Positions 24,677-32,712 of a stretch of 64,000 bases of DNA are shown piece by piece. Within the stretch, counting starts at the first letter, position 1. Every line of letters starts with the position of its first letter. The translations under genes and the position numbers were made by a program. The notes below the pieces were generated by a model, which was not told the DNA's origin, searched no databases, and worked only from the letters and a program-made list of their open reading frames with translations. Source of the stretch: Burkholderia diffusa (lineage in GTDB: Bacteria > Pseudomonadota > Gammaproteobacteria > Burkholderiales > Burkholderiaceae); NCBI RefSeq assembly GCF_902499115.1, contig NZ_CABVPN010000013.1, forward strand, positions 124,001-188,000, written 5' to 3'.

Positions 24677-26389
24677 TTACTGGTTCTGGCCGTCGAGCTT
24701 CGCCTTCAGCAGCGCGCCGAGGTTGGTCGTACCGGTCGCAGCAGCGCTGGTGTCCGACTGCAGGCCGCGGATCGCTTCCTGTTGTTCAGCCGAATCCTTC
24801 GCCTTGATCGACAGGTTGATGCCACGCGACTTGCGATCGATGTTGATCACCATCGCGTTGACCTTGTCGCCTTCCTTCAGCACGTTGCGTGCGTCTTCGA
24901 CGCGATCCTGCGAGATTTCCGACGCGCGCAGGTAGCCTTCGATGTCGCCCGTCAGCGTGACGACAGCGCCCTTCGCATCGACCGACTTCACCACGCCGTC
25001 GACGATCGAACCCTTGTCGTTCATTGCAACGTAGTTGCTGAACGGGTCGCCTTCGAGCTGCTTGATGCCGAGCGAAATACGCTCCTTCTCGACGTCGATA
25101 CCGAGCACGATCGCCTCGACTTCGTCGCCCTTCTTGTACTTGCGAACGGCTTCTTCGCCGGCTTCGCTCCACGACAGGTCCGACAGGTGGACCAGGCCGT
25201 CGATGCCGCCCGGCAGACCGATGAACACGCCGAAGTCGGTGATCGACTTGATTGCGCCCGTGATCTTGTCGCCCTTCTTGAAGTTGCGGCTGAAGTCATC
25301 CCACGGATTCGGCTTGCACTGCTTCATGCCGAGGCTGATACGACGACGGTCTTCGTCGATCTCGAGGACCATGACTTCGACTTCGTCGCCCAGCTGGACA
25401 ACCTTCGACGGAGCAACGTTCTTGTTGGTCCAGTCCATTTCCGACACGTGGACGAGGCCTTCGATGCCCGATTCCACTTCGACGAATGCGCCGTAGTCGG
25501 TGATGTTCGTGACCTTGCCGAACAGGCGCGTGCCCGACGGGTAACGGCGCGAGATGCCTTCCCACGGATCGTCGCCCAGTTGCTTGATGCCCAGCGAGAC
25601 GCGGTTCTTCTCTTGATCGAACTTGAGGATCTTCGCGGTGACTTCCTGGCCAACCGACAGGACTTCGCTCGGGTGACGCACACGACGCCATGCGATGTCG
25701 GTGATGTGCAGCAGGCCGTCGATGCCGCCGAGGTCGACGAACGCGCCGTAGTCGGTGATGTTCTTGACCACGCCGTTGACGATCGCGCCTTCCTTCAGCG
25801 TCTCGAGCAGCTTTGCGCGCTCTTCGCCTTGCGTTGCTTCGATCACTGCACGACGCGACAGCACGACGTTGTTACGCTTGCGATCGAGCTTGATCACGCG
25901 GAATTCGAGCGTCTTGCCTTCGTACGGGGTCGTGTCCTTGACCGGACGCGTGTCGACCAGCGAACCCGGCAGGAACGCGCGGATGCCGTTGACCATCACG
26001 GTCATGCCGCCCTTCACCTTGCCGGTGATCGTGCCGGTGACGAGTTCGTTGTTGTCGAGAGCCTTTTCCAGCGACAGCCACGATGCAAGGCGCTTCGCCT
26101 TGTCGCGCGACAGGATCGTGTCGCCGTAGCCGTTTTCGAGTGCGTCGATCGCGACGGACACGAAATCGCCCGACTGCACCTCAACCTCGCCCTGATCGTT
26201 CAGGAATTCCTCGATCGGAATGTAAGCCTCGGACTTCAGGCCTGCATTGACGACCACGAAGTTGTGGTCGACGCGCACGACTTCGGCGGAAATCACTTCG
26301 CCGGCGCGCATGTCTTGGCGGGTCAGCGACTCTTCGAACAGAGCCGCGAAAGATTCAGTATTCGGGTTGGAGGTTTGCAGGTCGGACAT
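24677..26389 (-). CDS. rpsA: 30S ribosomal protein S1
   Basis: S1 helps the 30S subunit bind and unfold mRNA. The 570-residue protein contains six S1 (OB-fold) domains, seen as repeats of the pattern GxVxxxTDYGAFVxLxGIDGLxHxSD. Examples are NITDYGAFVDLGGIDGLLH and SITDFGVFIGLPGGIDGLVH. Length is normal for a proteobacterial S1. The start at 26389 (MSDLQTSNPNTESFAALFEE) is chosen over an in-frame codon 25 residues earlier. It lies in the order aroA-cmk-rpsA-ihfB. Confidence 0.98.
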   Translation of the reverse strand: MSDLQTSNPNTESFAALFEESLTRQDMRAGEVISAEVVRVDHNFVVVNAGLKSEAYIPIEEFLNDQGEVEVQSGDFVSVAIDALENGYGDTILSRDKAKRLASWLSLEKALDNNELVTGTITGKVKGGMTVMVNGIRAFLPGSLVDTRPVKDTTPYEGKTLEFRVIKLDRKRNNVVLSRRAVIEATQGEERAKLLETLKEGAIVNGVVKNITDYGAFVDLGGIDGLLHITDIAWRRVRHPSEVLSVGQEVTAKILKFDQEKNRVSLGIKQLGDDPWEGISRRYPSGTRLFGKVTNITDYGAFVEVESGIEGLVHVSEMDWTNKNVAPSKVVQLGDEVEVMVLEIDEDRRRISLGMKQCKPNPWDDFSRNFKKGDKITGAIKSITDFGVFIGLPGGIDGLVHLSDLSWSEAGEEAVRKYKKGDEVEAIVLGIDVEKERISLGIKQLEGDPFSNYVAMNDKGSIVDGVVKSVDAKGAVVTLTGDIEGYLRASEISQDRVEDARNVLKEGDKVNAMVINIDRKSRGINLSIKAKDSAEQQEAIRGLQSDTSAAATGTTNLGALLKAKLDGQNQ

Positions 26390-26530
26390 AAAAATCTGAT
26401 TGTGCATGGATCGCTGTGCCACGCCGGCCGGAATGGCAGGCTGAAAGGGCCAGATCGAAGCCACACGGGGTTAAGGGTTCGAAACACGCTCCGCGCTTCT
26501 CGCGCAAAGCACCTACTGCTGCCCGCCTTC

Positions 26531-27217
26531 TCAGGCGGGCTGACCGAGCGTTCGGTACCACTGCAGCACCTGGTCGACTGCTTCATCAACCGAAAGCGCC
26601 GACGTATCGAGCAGCTTGGCATCTGCCGCAGGCTTCAGCGGCGCGGCTGCGCGATTGCTGTCGCGCGCGTCACGTTCACGAAGATCCCGGAGCAAGTTAT
26701 CAATATTAGCAGAAAAACCTTTTTGCATCAATTGCTTATGCCGCCTGGTCGCGCGAGCCTCGGCACTGGCCGTCAGGAACACCTTCAGCACGGCGTCCGG
26801 GAAGATCACAGTGCCCATGTCGCGGCCGTCGGCAACGAGGCCCGGCGTCTTGCGGAACGCGCGCTGGCGCGCGACGAGCGCGGTACGCACCGGCCCGTGC
26901 ACGGCAATGGCCGACGCGCGGTTGCCGACCGCTTCGGCGCGGATGTCGTTCGACACGTCGACGCCGTCGAGCTGCGCGCAGCCCTCGCGGAACGTGATGT
27001 GAAGATCGTCGATCAGCTTCACGAGCGCGTCGACATCCTCCGCCGCGATGCCGTAGCGCACGCTCGCGAGCGCGGCGAGCCGGTACAGCGCGCCGCTGTC
27101 GAGCAGGTGAAAGCCGAGATGCGCGGCGACGAGCGCCGCGACGGTCCCCTTGCCGGAAGCGGTCGGACCGTCGATCGTGATGACGGGGGTCGGGTGAAAG
27201 GGTCGGGTCGATTTCAT
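26531..27217 (-). CDS. cmk: Cytidylate kinase
   Basis: Cmk phosphorylates CMP and dCMP. The 228-residue protein has the P-loop IDGPTASGKGTVAALVAAHL (residues 14-33) and the CMP-binding DSGALYRLAAL (with Ser-Gly-Ala as usual). A VADGRDMGTVIFPDA segment and a lid arginine cluster (ARATRRHKQL) are present. The start at 27217 lies 13 nt after the aroA stop, so cmk is probably co-transcribed with aroA. Confidence 0.97.
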   Translation of the reverse strand: MKSTRPFHPTPVITIDGPTASGKGTVAALVAAHLGFHLLDSGALYRLAALASVRYGIAAEDVDALVKLIDDLHITFREGCAQLDGVDVSNDIRAEAVGNRASAIAVHGPVRTALVARQRAFRKTPGLVADGRDMGTVIFPDAVLKVFLTASAEARATRRHKQLMQKGFSANIDNLLRDLRERDARDSNRAAAPLKPAADAKLLDTSALSVDEAVDQVLQWYRTLGQPA

Positions 27218-27230
27218 CGGAACTGTCGGG

Positions 27231-28535
27231 TCAGGCTTTGGCGAGCGCGGCAAAGCGGTCGAAATAGTCGGGGAACGTCTTGCCGACGCACTTCGGATCG
27301 TTGATCCGCACGGGCACGCCGCCCAGGCTGACGAGCGAGAAGCACATCGCCATCCGGTGATCGTCGTACGTGTCGATCGCTGCATTCGGCGTGAGCCGTT
27401 GCGGCGGCGTAACGACCAGATAGTCCGGGCCTTCCTCGACGATCGCGCCGACCTTGCGCAGTTCGGTCGCCATCGCGGCGATGCGGTCGGTTTCCTTCAC
27501 GCGCCAGCTCGCGATGTTGCGCAGCGTGCTCGTGCCGCTCGCGAACAGCGCCGCGACCGCGATGGTCATCGCCGCGTCGGGAATCAGGTTGAAGTCCATG
27601 TCGATCGGCTCGAGCTTGCCATGGTCATGGCCGATGCCGCGCACTTCGATCCAGTCGTCGCCCATCGATACGTTCGCGCCCATCTGCATCAGCGCGTTCG
27701 CGAAGCCGACGTCGCCCTGGATGCTCGCGCGCCCCACGCCCTCGACGCGCAGCGGGCCGCCGCCGAGCGCGCCGGCCGCGAGGAAGTACGAGGCCGACGA
27801 TGCATCGCCCTCGACCATGATGCGCCCCGGCGAACGGTAGCGGACGCCGGCCGGCACGACGAAGCGCTGCCAGCCGTCGCGCTCGACGGTCACGCCGAAG
27901 CGCGCCATCAGCCGGATCGTGATGTCGATGTACGGCTTCGAGATCAATTCGCCGTCGACTTCGACGACGATCCTGCCGTCCTTCGCCTTCACGAGCGGCA
28001 GCGTCATCAGCAGCGCGGTGAGGAACTGGCTCGACACGTCGCCGCGCACGCGGATCGGCGCGTCGACCGTGATCGCGGCAGGCTTGATCCGCAGCGGCGG
28101 AAAGCCTTCGTTTTGCTCGTAGTCGATCTGCGCGCCGATCTGCCGCAGGCCGTCGACGAGGTCGCCGATCGGCCGCTCGTGCATGCGCGGCACGCCGTGC
28201 ACGCGATAGTCGCCGCCGTTGACTGCGAGCGCCGCCGTCAACGGTCGCACCGCGGTGCCCGCGTTGCCGAGGAACAGATCGGCGGTCTTCGCGGTGAACG
28301 CGCCGCGCGTGCCGGTGACGACACAGGTGTCGCCCTCGCGCGCGAGCTTCACACCAAGCTTGCCGAGCGCGTCGAGCATCACGCGCGTGTCGTCGGAATC
28401 CAGCAGGTTGGTGATCGTCGTATCGCCTTCAGCAAGCGCCGCGAGCAGCAGCACGCGGTTCGAGATGCTTTTCGAGCCGGGCAGGCGCACGGTGCCCGAT
28501 GCGCTGGAATATGGGCCGAGATCGAGATAGTCCAT
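27231..28535 (-). CDS. aroA: 3-phosphoshikimate 1-carboxyvinyltransferase (EPSP synthase)
   Basis: AroA makes EPSP from shikimate 3-phosphate and PEP, the sixth step of the shikimate pathway. The 434-residue protein has the family motifs GSKSISNRVLLLAALAEG (near 20), LFLGNAGTAVRPLTAAL (near 92) and RVKETDRIAAMATELRKVG (near 344). DDHRMAMCFSL completes the set. The NAGTAVRP loop is the normal class I form. It sits between tyrA and cmk with short gaps. Confidence 0.97.
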   Translation of the reverse strand: MDYLDLGPYSSASGTVRLPGSKSISNRVLLLAALAEGDTTITNLLDSDDTRVMLDALGKLGVKLAREGDTCVVTGTRGAFTAKTADLFLGNAGTAVRPLTAALAVNGGDYRVHGVPRMHERPIGDLVDGLRQIGAQIDYEQNEGFPPLRIKPAAITVDAPIRVRGDVSSQFLTALLMTLPLVKAKDGRIVVEVDGELISKPYIDITIRLMARFGVTVERDGWQRFVVPAGVRYRSPGRIMVEGDASSASYFLAAGALGGGPLRVEGVGRASIQGDVGFANALMQMGANVSMGDDWIEVRGIGHDHGKLEPIDMDFNLIPDAAMTIAVAALFASGTSTLRNIASWRVKETDRIAAMATELRKVGAIVEEGPDYLVVTPPQRLTPNAAIDTYDDHRMAMCFSLVSLGGVPVRINDPKCVGKTFPDYFDRFAALAKA

Positions 28536-28555
28536 GGGAATCGTCCTGTTTCCTG

Positions 28556-29482
28556 TTATTTCTTGACCGGTTCGGCAGCGGGCTGCGCGCCACGTTCCTG
28601 CCAGGCCTTGCGTGCAGCACGCGAGCGAGTGAACACGGCTTCGAGCGCCGCGCCATCGCCGGCGTCGATCGCCGCACGCAGCCGGGCGAGCACGCGCGTG
28701 TAGCCGTCGAGCTCATCGAGCAGCGCCGCGCGGTTCGCGACACACACGTCGCGCCACATTTCCGGGCTCGACGCCGCGATCCGCGTGAAGTCGCGGAAGC
28801 CGCCCGCCGCGTACGAGAATTTCAGTTCGGCATCCGTCTCGCCGAGAATTTGCTCTACGAGCGCGAACGACAGCACGTGCGGCAGATGACTGATCGACGC
28901 GAACACGCGATCGTGCTGCGCCGTGCTCATGGTGCGCACGTCGGCGCCGGTCGCCCGCCACATCGCGTCGATCCGCGCGACCGCTTCGGGCGCGTTCTCC
29001 GGCAACGGACACAGCACGACGTTGCGACCGACGTACAGATCCGGCAGCGCGGCCTCGACGCCGCTCGATTCGCGCCCGGCGATCGGATGGCCCGGCACGA
29101 ATTGCGCAATCCGCGCACCGAACGCATCGCGTGCCGCCGTAACGACGTCGGACTTGGTACTGCCAGCGTCGGTGACGATCGTCGCAGCGTCAAGCCACGG
29201 CGCGATGCGCGCGAGCAACGGGCCCGTTTGCGCGACGGGCGCAGCCAGCAATACGAGATCGGCGCCGGCAAGTGCGTCGCGCAGTTGCGCATCGTCGTCG
29301 AGCGCCACCGCGCGATCGATCACGCCGAGCGCGAGCGCGCGATCGACCGTTGCACGCGAACGACCGACGCCGACGACTTCGCCCGCGCCACCCGGTGTGC
29401 GCTCGCGCAGCGCGCGCGCCAGCGATCCGCCGATCAGGCCGACGCCGAAGATGACAAGTTTGTTGAATGCAAAGCCTGACAC
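28556..29482 (-). CDS. tyrA: Prephenate dehydrogenase
   Basis: TyrA oxidises prephenate (or arogenate) to 4-hydroxyphenylpyruvate on the way to tyrosine. The 308-residue protein has the NAD motif LVIFGVGLIGGSLARALRE (near 8-26). The catalytic region holds FVPGHPIAGRESSGVEAA and ISHLPHVLSFALVEQI, with the conserved His residues. A GTG at 29482 gives the expected N-terminus (VSGFAFNKLVIFG); the frame is open 30 codons further but that part is Arg/Pro-rich and unlike the family. hisC, expected between pheA and tyrA in Burkholderia, is missing. Confidence 0.9.
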   Translation of the reverse strand: MSGFAFNKLVIFGVGLIGGSLARALRERTPGGAGEVVGVGRSRATVDRALALGVIDRAVALDDDAQLRDALAGADLVLLAAPVAQTGPLLARIAPWLDAATIVTDAGSTKSDVVTAARDAFGARIAQFVPGHPIAGRESSGVEAALPDLYVGRNVVLCPLPENAPEAVARIDAMWRATGADVRTMSTAQHDRVFASISHLPHVLSFALVEQILGETDAELKFSYAAGGFRDFTRIAASSPEMWRDVCVANRAALLDELDGYTRVLARLRAAIDAGDGAALEAVFTRSRAARKAWQERGAQPAAEPVKK

Positions 29483-29669
29483 GACAAGAGCCAAGTGACG
29501 CGCGCGGAACGACGCCCCGCGCACGGAAGTCCAGATTCCGGGCAACGGGCCCGCACCCGGCGCGACCTGCACCGGATACCGCCCGAACCCGCCTTGGGCA
29601 GCGCCGCCCGGCCTGCCCCGCCCGCTTCGCCGCGCCGCCTGCTCAGTGCAGGCGACGGGCCGCTGCGCG

Positions 29670-30752
29670 TCAGCGCGCGCGCGGATACGAACCGAGTATC
29701 TTCAGGAACGCGGCCTTCTGGCCGAGCTCCGCGAGCGCGGCGGCCACGGCTGGCTCGTCCCGGTGCCCTTCGATGTCGATGTAGAAGTAATACTCCCACG
29801 TGCCGACCCGCGCGGGGCGCGACTCGAAGCGCGTCATCGACACACCGTGCCGCGCGAGCGGTTCGAGCAGCTTGAACACCGCGCCCGGCTCGTTCTTCAC
29901 CGACACGATCAGCGACGTCTGGTCGTGACCGCTCTGTCCGGCCGGCTGCTTGCCGACGATCACGAAGCGCGTGCGATTGTGCGGATCGTCCTGAATCAGC
30001 GAGAACGCGATCTGCAGGCCGTAGTGCGCGGCTGCGCGGTCGCCTGCGATCGCCGCGACGCTCGGATCCGCCGCCGCGAGACGCGCGGCCTCCGCATTGC
30101 TCGACACCGCTTGCCGCTCGAGCTGCGGCGCGTTCGCGGCAAGCCACTGCTGGCATTGCGCGAGCGCCTGCGCATGCGCGCAGACGCGCGTCACGCCGTC
30201 GAGCGTGCCGCTCTGCGTGAGCAGGTTGTGATGGATCGGCAGCGCGAGTTCACCGCTGATCAGCAACTGCGTCTGCAGCAGCAGGTCGAGCGTGCGCGAC
30301 ACCGCACCTTCGGTCGAGTTCTCGACCGGCGCGATGCCGAATGCGGACGCGCCTGCCTCGACCGAGCGGAATACCTCATCGATCGACGGACACGGCAGCC
30401 CTTCGATCGACTGGCCGAAGTACTCGAACATCGCCTGTTCGCTGTACGTGCCGACCGGCCCGAGGAACGCGACGTGGATCGTCTGTTCGAGCGCGCGGCT
30501 CGCGGCCATGATCTCGCGCCAGATGGCGCTAATGTGCTCGCTCGCGAGCGGTCCCGCGCTCATGTCCTGCAGGCGCGCGATCACCTGCAGCTCGCGCTCC
30601 GGCCGGAACACCGGCGCATTGAAATGCTTCTTGACCTCGCCCACCTCGAGCGCCACCGCGGCGCGCTGATTGAGGAGCGCGATCAGCTGCGCGTCGATCG
30701 CATCGATGCGGTCGCGCAGCGGTTTCAGGCGGGAATTCAGTTCGTCGTCCAT
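29670..30752 (-). CDS. pheA: Bifunctional chorismate mutase/prephenate dehydratase
   Basis: PheA converts chorismate to prephenate and then to phenylpyruvate. The 360-residue protein has an AroQ chorismate mutase domain (about 1-90, LRDRIDAIDAQLIALLNQRA). The prephenate dehydratase domain (about 95-275) includes GPVGTYSEQAMFEYFG and VENSTEGAVSRTLDLL. The C-terminal ACT domain contains the Phe-binding ESRP in FESRPARVGTWEYYFYIDIE and provides feedback inhibition. It follows serC by 33 nt. Confidence 0.97.
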   Translation of the reverse strand: MDDELNSRLKPLRDRIDAIDAQLIALLNQRAAVALEVGEVKKHFNAPVFRPERELQVIARLQDMSAGPLASEHISAIWREIMAASRALEQTIHVAFLGPVGTYSEQAMFEYFGQSIEGLPCPSIDEVFRSVEAGASAFGIAPVENSTEGAVSRTLDLLLQTQLLISGELALPIHHNLLTQSGTLDGVTRVCAHAQALAQCQQWLAANAPQLERQAVSSNAEAARLAAADPSVAAIAGDRAAAHYGLQIAFSLIQDDPHNRTRFVIVGKQPAGQSGHDQTSLIVSVKNEPGAVFKLLEPLARHGVSMTRFESRPARVGTWEYYFYIDIEGHRDEPAVAAALAELGQKAAFLKILGSYPRAR

Positions 30753-30785
30753 GCGTAGTTGCCGTGCTGTTTGAACAGCGCGCGC

Positions 30786-31868
30786 TCAGGCGCCGCGCTG
30801 TTCGAAGTCCTTCATGTACTCGACGAGCGCTTTCACGCCCTCGAGCGGCACCGCGTTGTAGATCGACGCCCGCATGCCGCCGACGGACTTGTGGCCCTTC
30901 AGCTGCAGCAGCCCGCGCGCCTTTGCGCCGGCAAGGAAGTCTTCGTTGCGCGTTTCGTCGGCCAGGAAAAAGGGCACGTTCATACGCGACCGCACCGCCG
31001 GCTCGACCTTGTTCAGATAGAAACTGCTCGCATCGATCGTGTCGTAGAGCAGCTTCGCCTTCTCGATATTGCGCGCCTCGATCGCCTCGAGGCCGCCCTG
31101 CCGCTTCAGCCACTGGAACACGAGGCCCGCGATGTAGATCGCATAAGTAGGCGGCGTGTTGTACAGCGAGTTGTTCGCGGCGACGGTCTTCCATTCGAAT
31201 GCGGACGGACAGATCGACAGCGCGCGATCGAGCAGATCCTCTCGCACGATCACGACGGTCACGCCGGCCATCCCAATGTTCTTCTGCGCGCCGCCGAACA
31301 ACACGCCGTACTTCGCGACGTCCATCGGACGCGACAAAATGTGTGACGACACGTCCGCGACGAGCGGCACGTCGCCGAGGTCGGGAATCTCGAACGTCTC
31401 GACGCCGTCGATCGTCTCGTTCGTGCACAGATGCACGTAGGCCGGATCGTCCGACAGCTGCCATTCGGCGCGGGCGGGCGCGCGCGTGAAACCGTCGGCC
31501 GTCTTGCCGGATGCGGCCAGATGCGGCGTGCCGTATTTCTTCGCTTCGTTGAACGACTTCTGCGACCACGAACCCGTCACGACGAAGTCGGCGGTCTTGC
31601 GCGAACCAAGCAGGTTCATCGGCACGATCGCGTTCTCGGCAATGCCGCCGCCCTGCAGGAACAGGATCCGGTGGCTGGCCGGCACATCGAGCAGCTCGCG
31701 CAGGTCGGTCAGCGCTGCCTCGTGGATCGACATGAATTCCTTGCCGCGATGGCTCATCTCCATCACGCTCATGCCGCTGCCGTGCCAGTCGAGCATTTCG
31801 TCGGCGGCCTGCCGCAGCACTTCCTCGGGGAGCGCCGCAGGACCGGCGGAGAAATTAAAGACGCGCAT
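30786..31868 (-). CDS. serC: Phosphoserine aminotransferase
   Basis: SerC transaminates 3-phosphohydroxypyruvate to phosphoserine and also acts in pyridoxal phosphate synthesis. The 360-residue PLP enzyme begins MRVFNFSAGPAALPEEVL. The cofactor lysine lies in VLFGGAQKNIGMAGVTVV (near 200), with PLP contacts in DVSSHILSRPMDV. It heads the serC-pheA-(tyrA-aroA-cmk) run. Confidence 0.97.
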   Translation of the reverse strand: MRVFNFSAGPAALPEEVLRQAADEMLDWHGSGMSVMEMSHRGKEFMSIHEAALTDLRELLDVPASHRILFLQGGGIAENAIVPMNLLGSRKTADFVVTGSWSQKSFNEAKKYGTPHLAASGKTADGFTRAPARAEWQLSDDPAYVHLCTNETIDGVETFEIPDLGDVPLVADVSSHILSRPMDVAKYGVLFGGAQKNIGMAGVTVVIVREDLLDRALSICPSAFEWKTVAANNSLYNTPPTYAIYIAGLVFQWLKRQGGLEAIEARNIEKAKLLYDTIDASSFYLNKVEPAVRSRMNVPFFLADETRNEDFLAGAKARGLLQLKGHKSVGGMRASIYNAVPLEGVKALVEYMKDFEQRGA

Positions 31869-31930
31869 CGTGAAAACCTCGGGAGGGACGCGACCGGCTT
31901 GCCGCCGGCAGAAAGAACCGCGCCAGAAAA

Positions 31931-31968
31931 GGAATGGCCGCTTGCGCTCGCGCGCAAACGGCCATTAT
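31931..31968 (-). terminator. Probable terminator after the DUF2059 gene
   Basis: AATGGCCG and CGGCCATT enclose an inner GC-rich hairpin (CTTGCGC/GCGCAAA). On the minus strand it is followed by CCTTTTCTGG, a weak T tract. It lies about 60 nt past the DUF2059 stop and before serC. A second stem (CCGGCCGAACGGCCGG near 31998) is nearby. Confidence 0.5.
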
Positions 31969-32029
31969 CGCACTGTCATCAGGCTCCCGCCAAACCCGGC
32001 CGAACGGCCGGGCGGCGTGCCCGGACGGC

Positions 32030-32629
32030 TTACTTGCCCGGCTTGACTGCAGCGACTTCCTTGTCAGCCTGCGTACGCGTTGCCTGGATCGCTTGCGGCA
32101 TGTACTTCTGCATCAGGCCGTTGACCACGTCGCGGCCGACCTGATCCTGAACCTGGATGAACTTGCGGCCCGTCGGGCTCTTGTAGAACGTCGTCAGATC
32201 CTTGATCTCCGACGTGCTGTAGTACTTCGCGTAAGCGTCGTACTGAGCCGACATCGCGTCGTTCTGGAACTGCTGCGTGCCGAACACCTTGCCCGCGCCG
32301 TCAACCAGCTTCGGCACCGCGTTCTTCTGCAGCGTCGGCACGGCGGCTTGCTTTTGCTTGTCGTTCAGCGTCTTGTTTTCCGACAGCGCGTCCGACAGGA
32401 TCGCCGGCACGAGTTGCTTTGCCTGCATCTCGGCGCTGTTGCCGATTGCCGACACGAGCTTCGGCGCGTCGATCGCGTCGAGCAGATCCTTGATCGCCGC
32501 CTTCTTGTCGGCGTCGATCGGCGCAGCTGCCGCGGTCGCAGCCGGTGCGGAATTCGACAGCGCTTGCGCCATCGCGAACGTCGGCACCAGTGCAGCCAGC
32601 AGAACCAGTTGCTTGAATTGCTTTTGCAT
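32030..32629 (-). CDS. DUF2059 secreted protein
   Basis: The 199-residue protein has a signal peptide (LVLLAALVPTFAMAQ) and a C-terminal DUF2059 domain (about 125-190: YDAYAKYYSTSEIKDLTTFYKSPTGRKFI). The function of the domain is unknown; such proteins are periplasmic or membrane associated. Three start codons lie in a row (GTG, ATG, ATG); the last, at 32629, is best spaced from GGGAG. It lies between gyrA and serC, as in related genomes. Confidence 0.88.
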   Translation of the reverse strand: MQKQFKQLVLLAALVPTFAMAQALSNSAPAATAAAAPIDADKKAAIKDLLDAIDAPKLVSAIGNSAEMQAKQLVPAILSDALSENKTLNDKQKQAAVPTLQKNAVPKLVDGAGKVFGTQQFQNDAMSAQYDAYAKYYSTSEIKDLTTFYKSPTGRKFIQVQDQVGRDVVNGLMQKYMPQAIQATRTQADKEVAAVKPGK

Positions 32630-32712
32630 CATCACTCCCTTTTGGAAATATGAATGGTTGCTCGCCGGCCGCGGCGCTTCACGCCCGCGGCGGCCAGAGT
32701 CTCATCCGTTCT

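Noticed and set aside
24782..27304. Long plus-strand frame opposite rpsA and cmk
   Set aside because: It is the antisense shadow of two certain genes and shows no recognisable domain.
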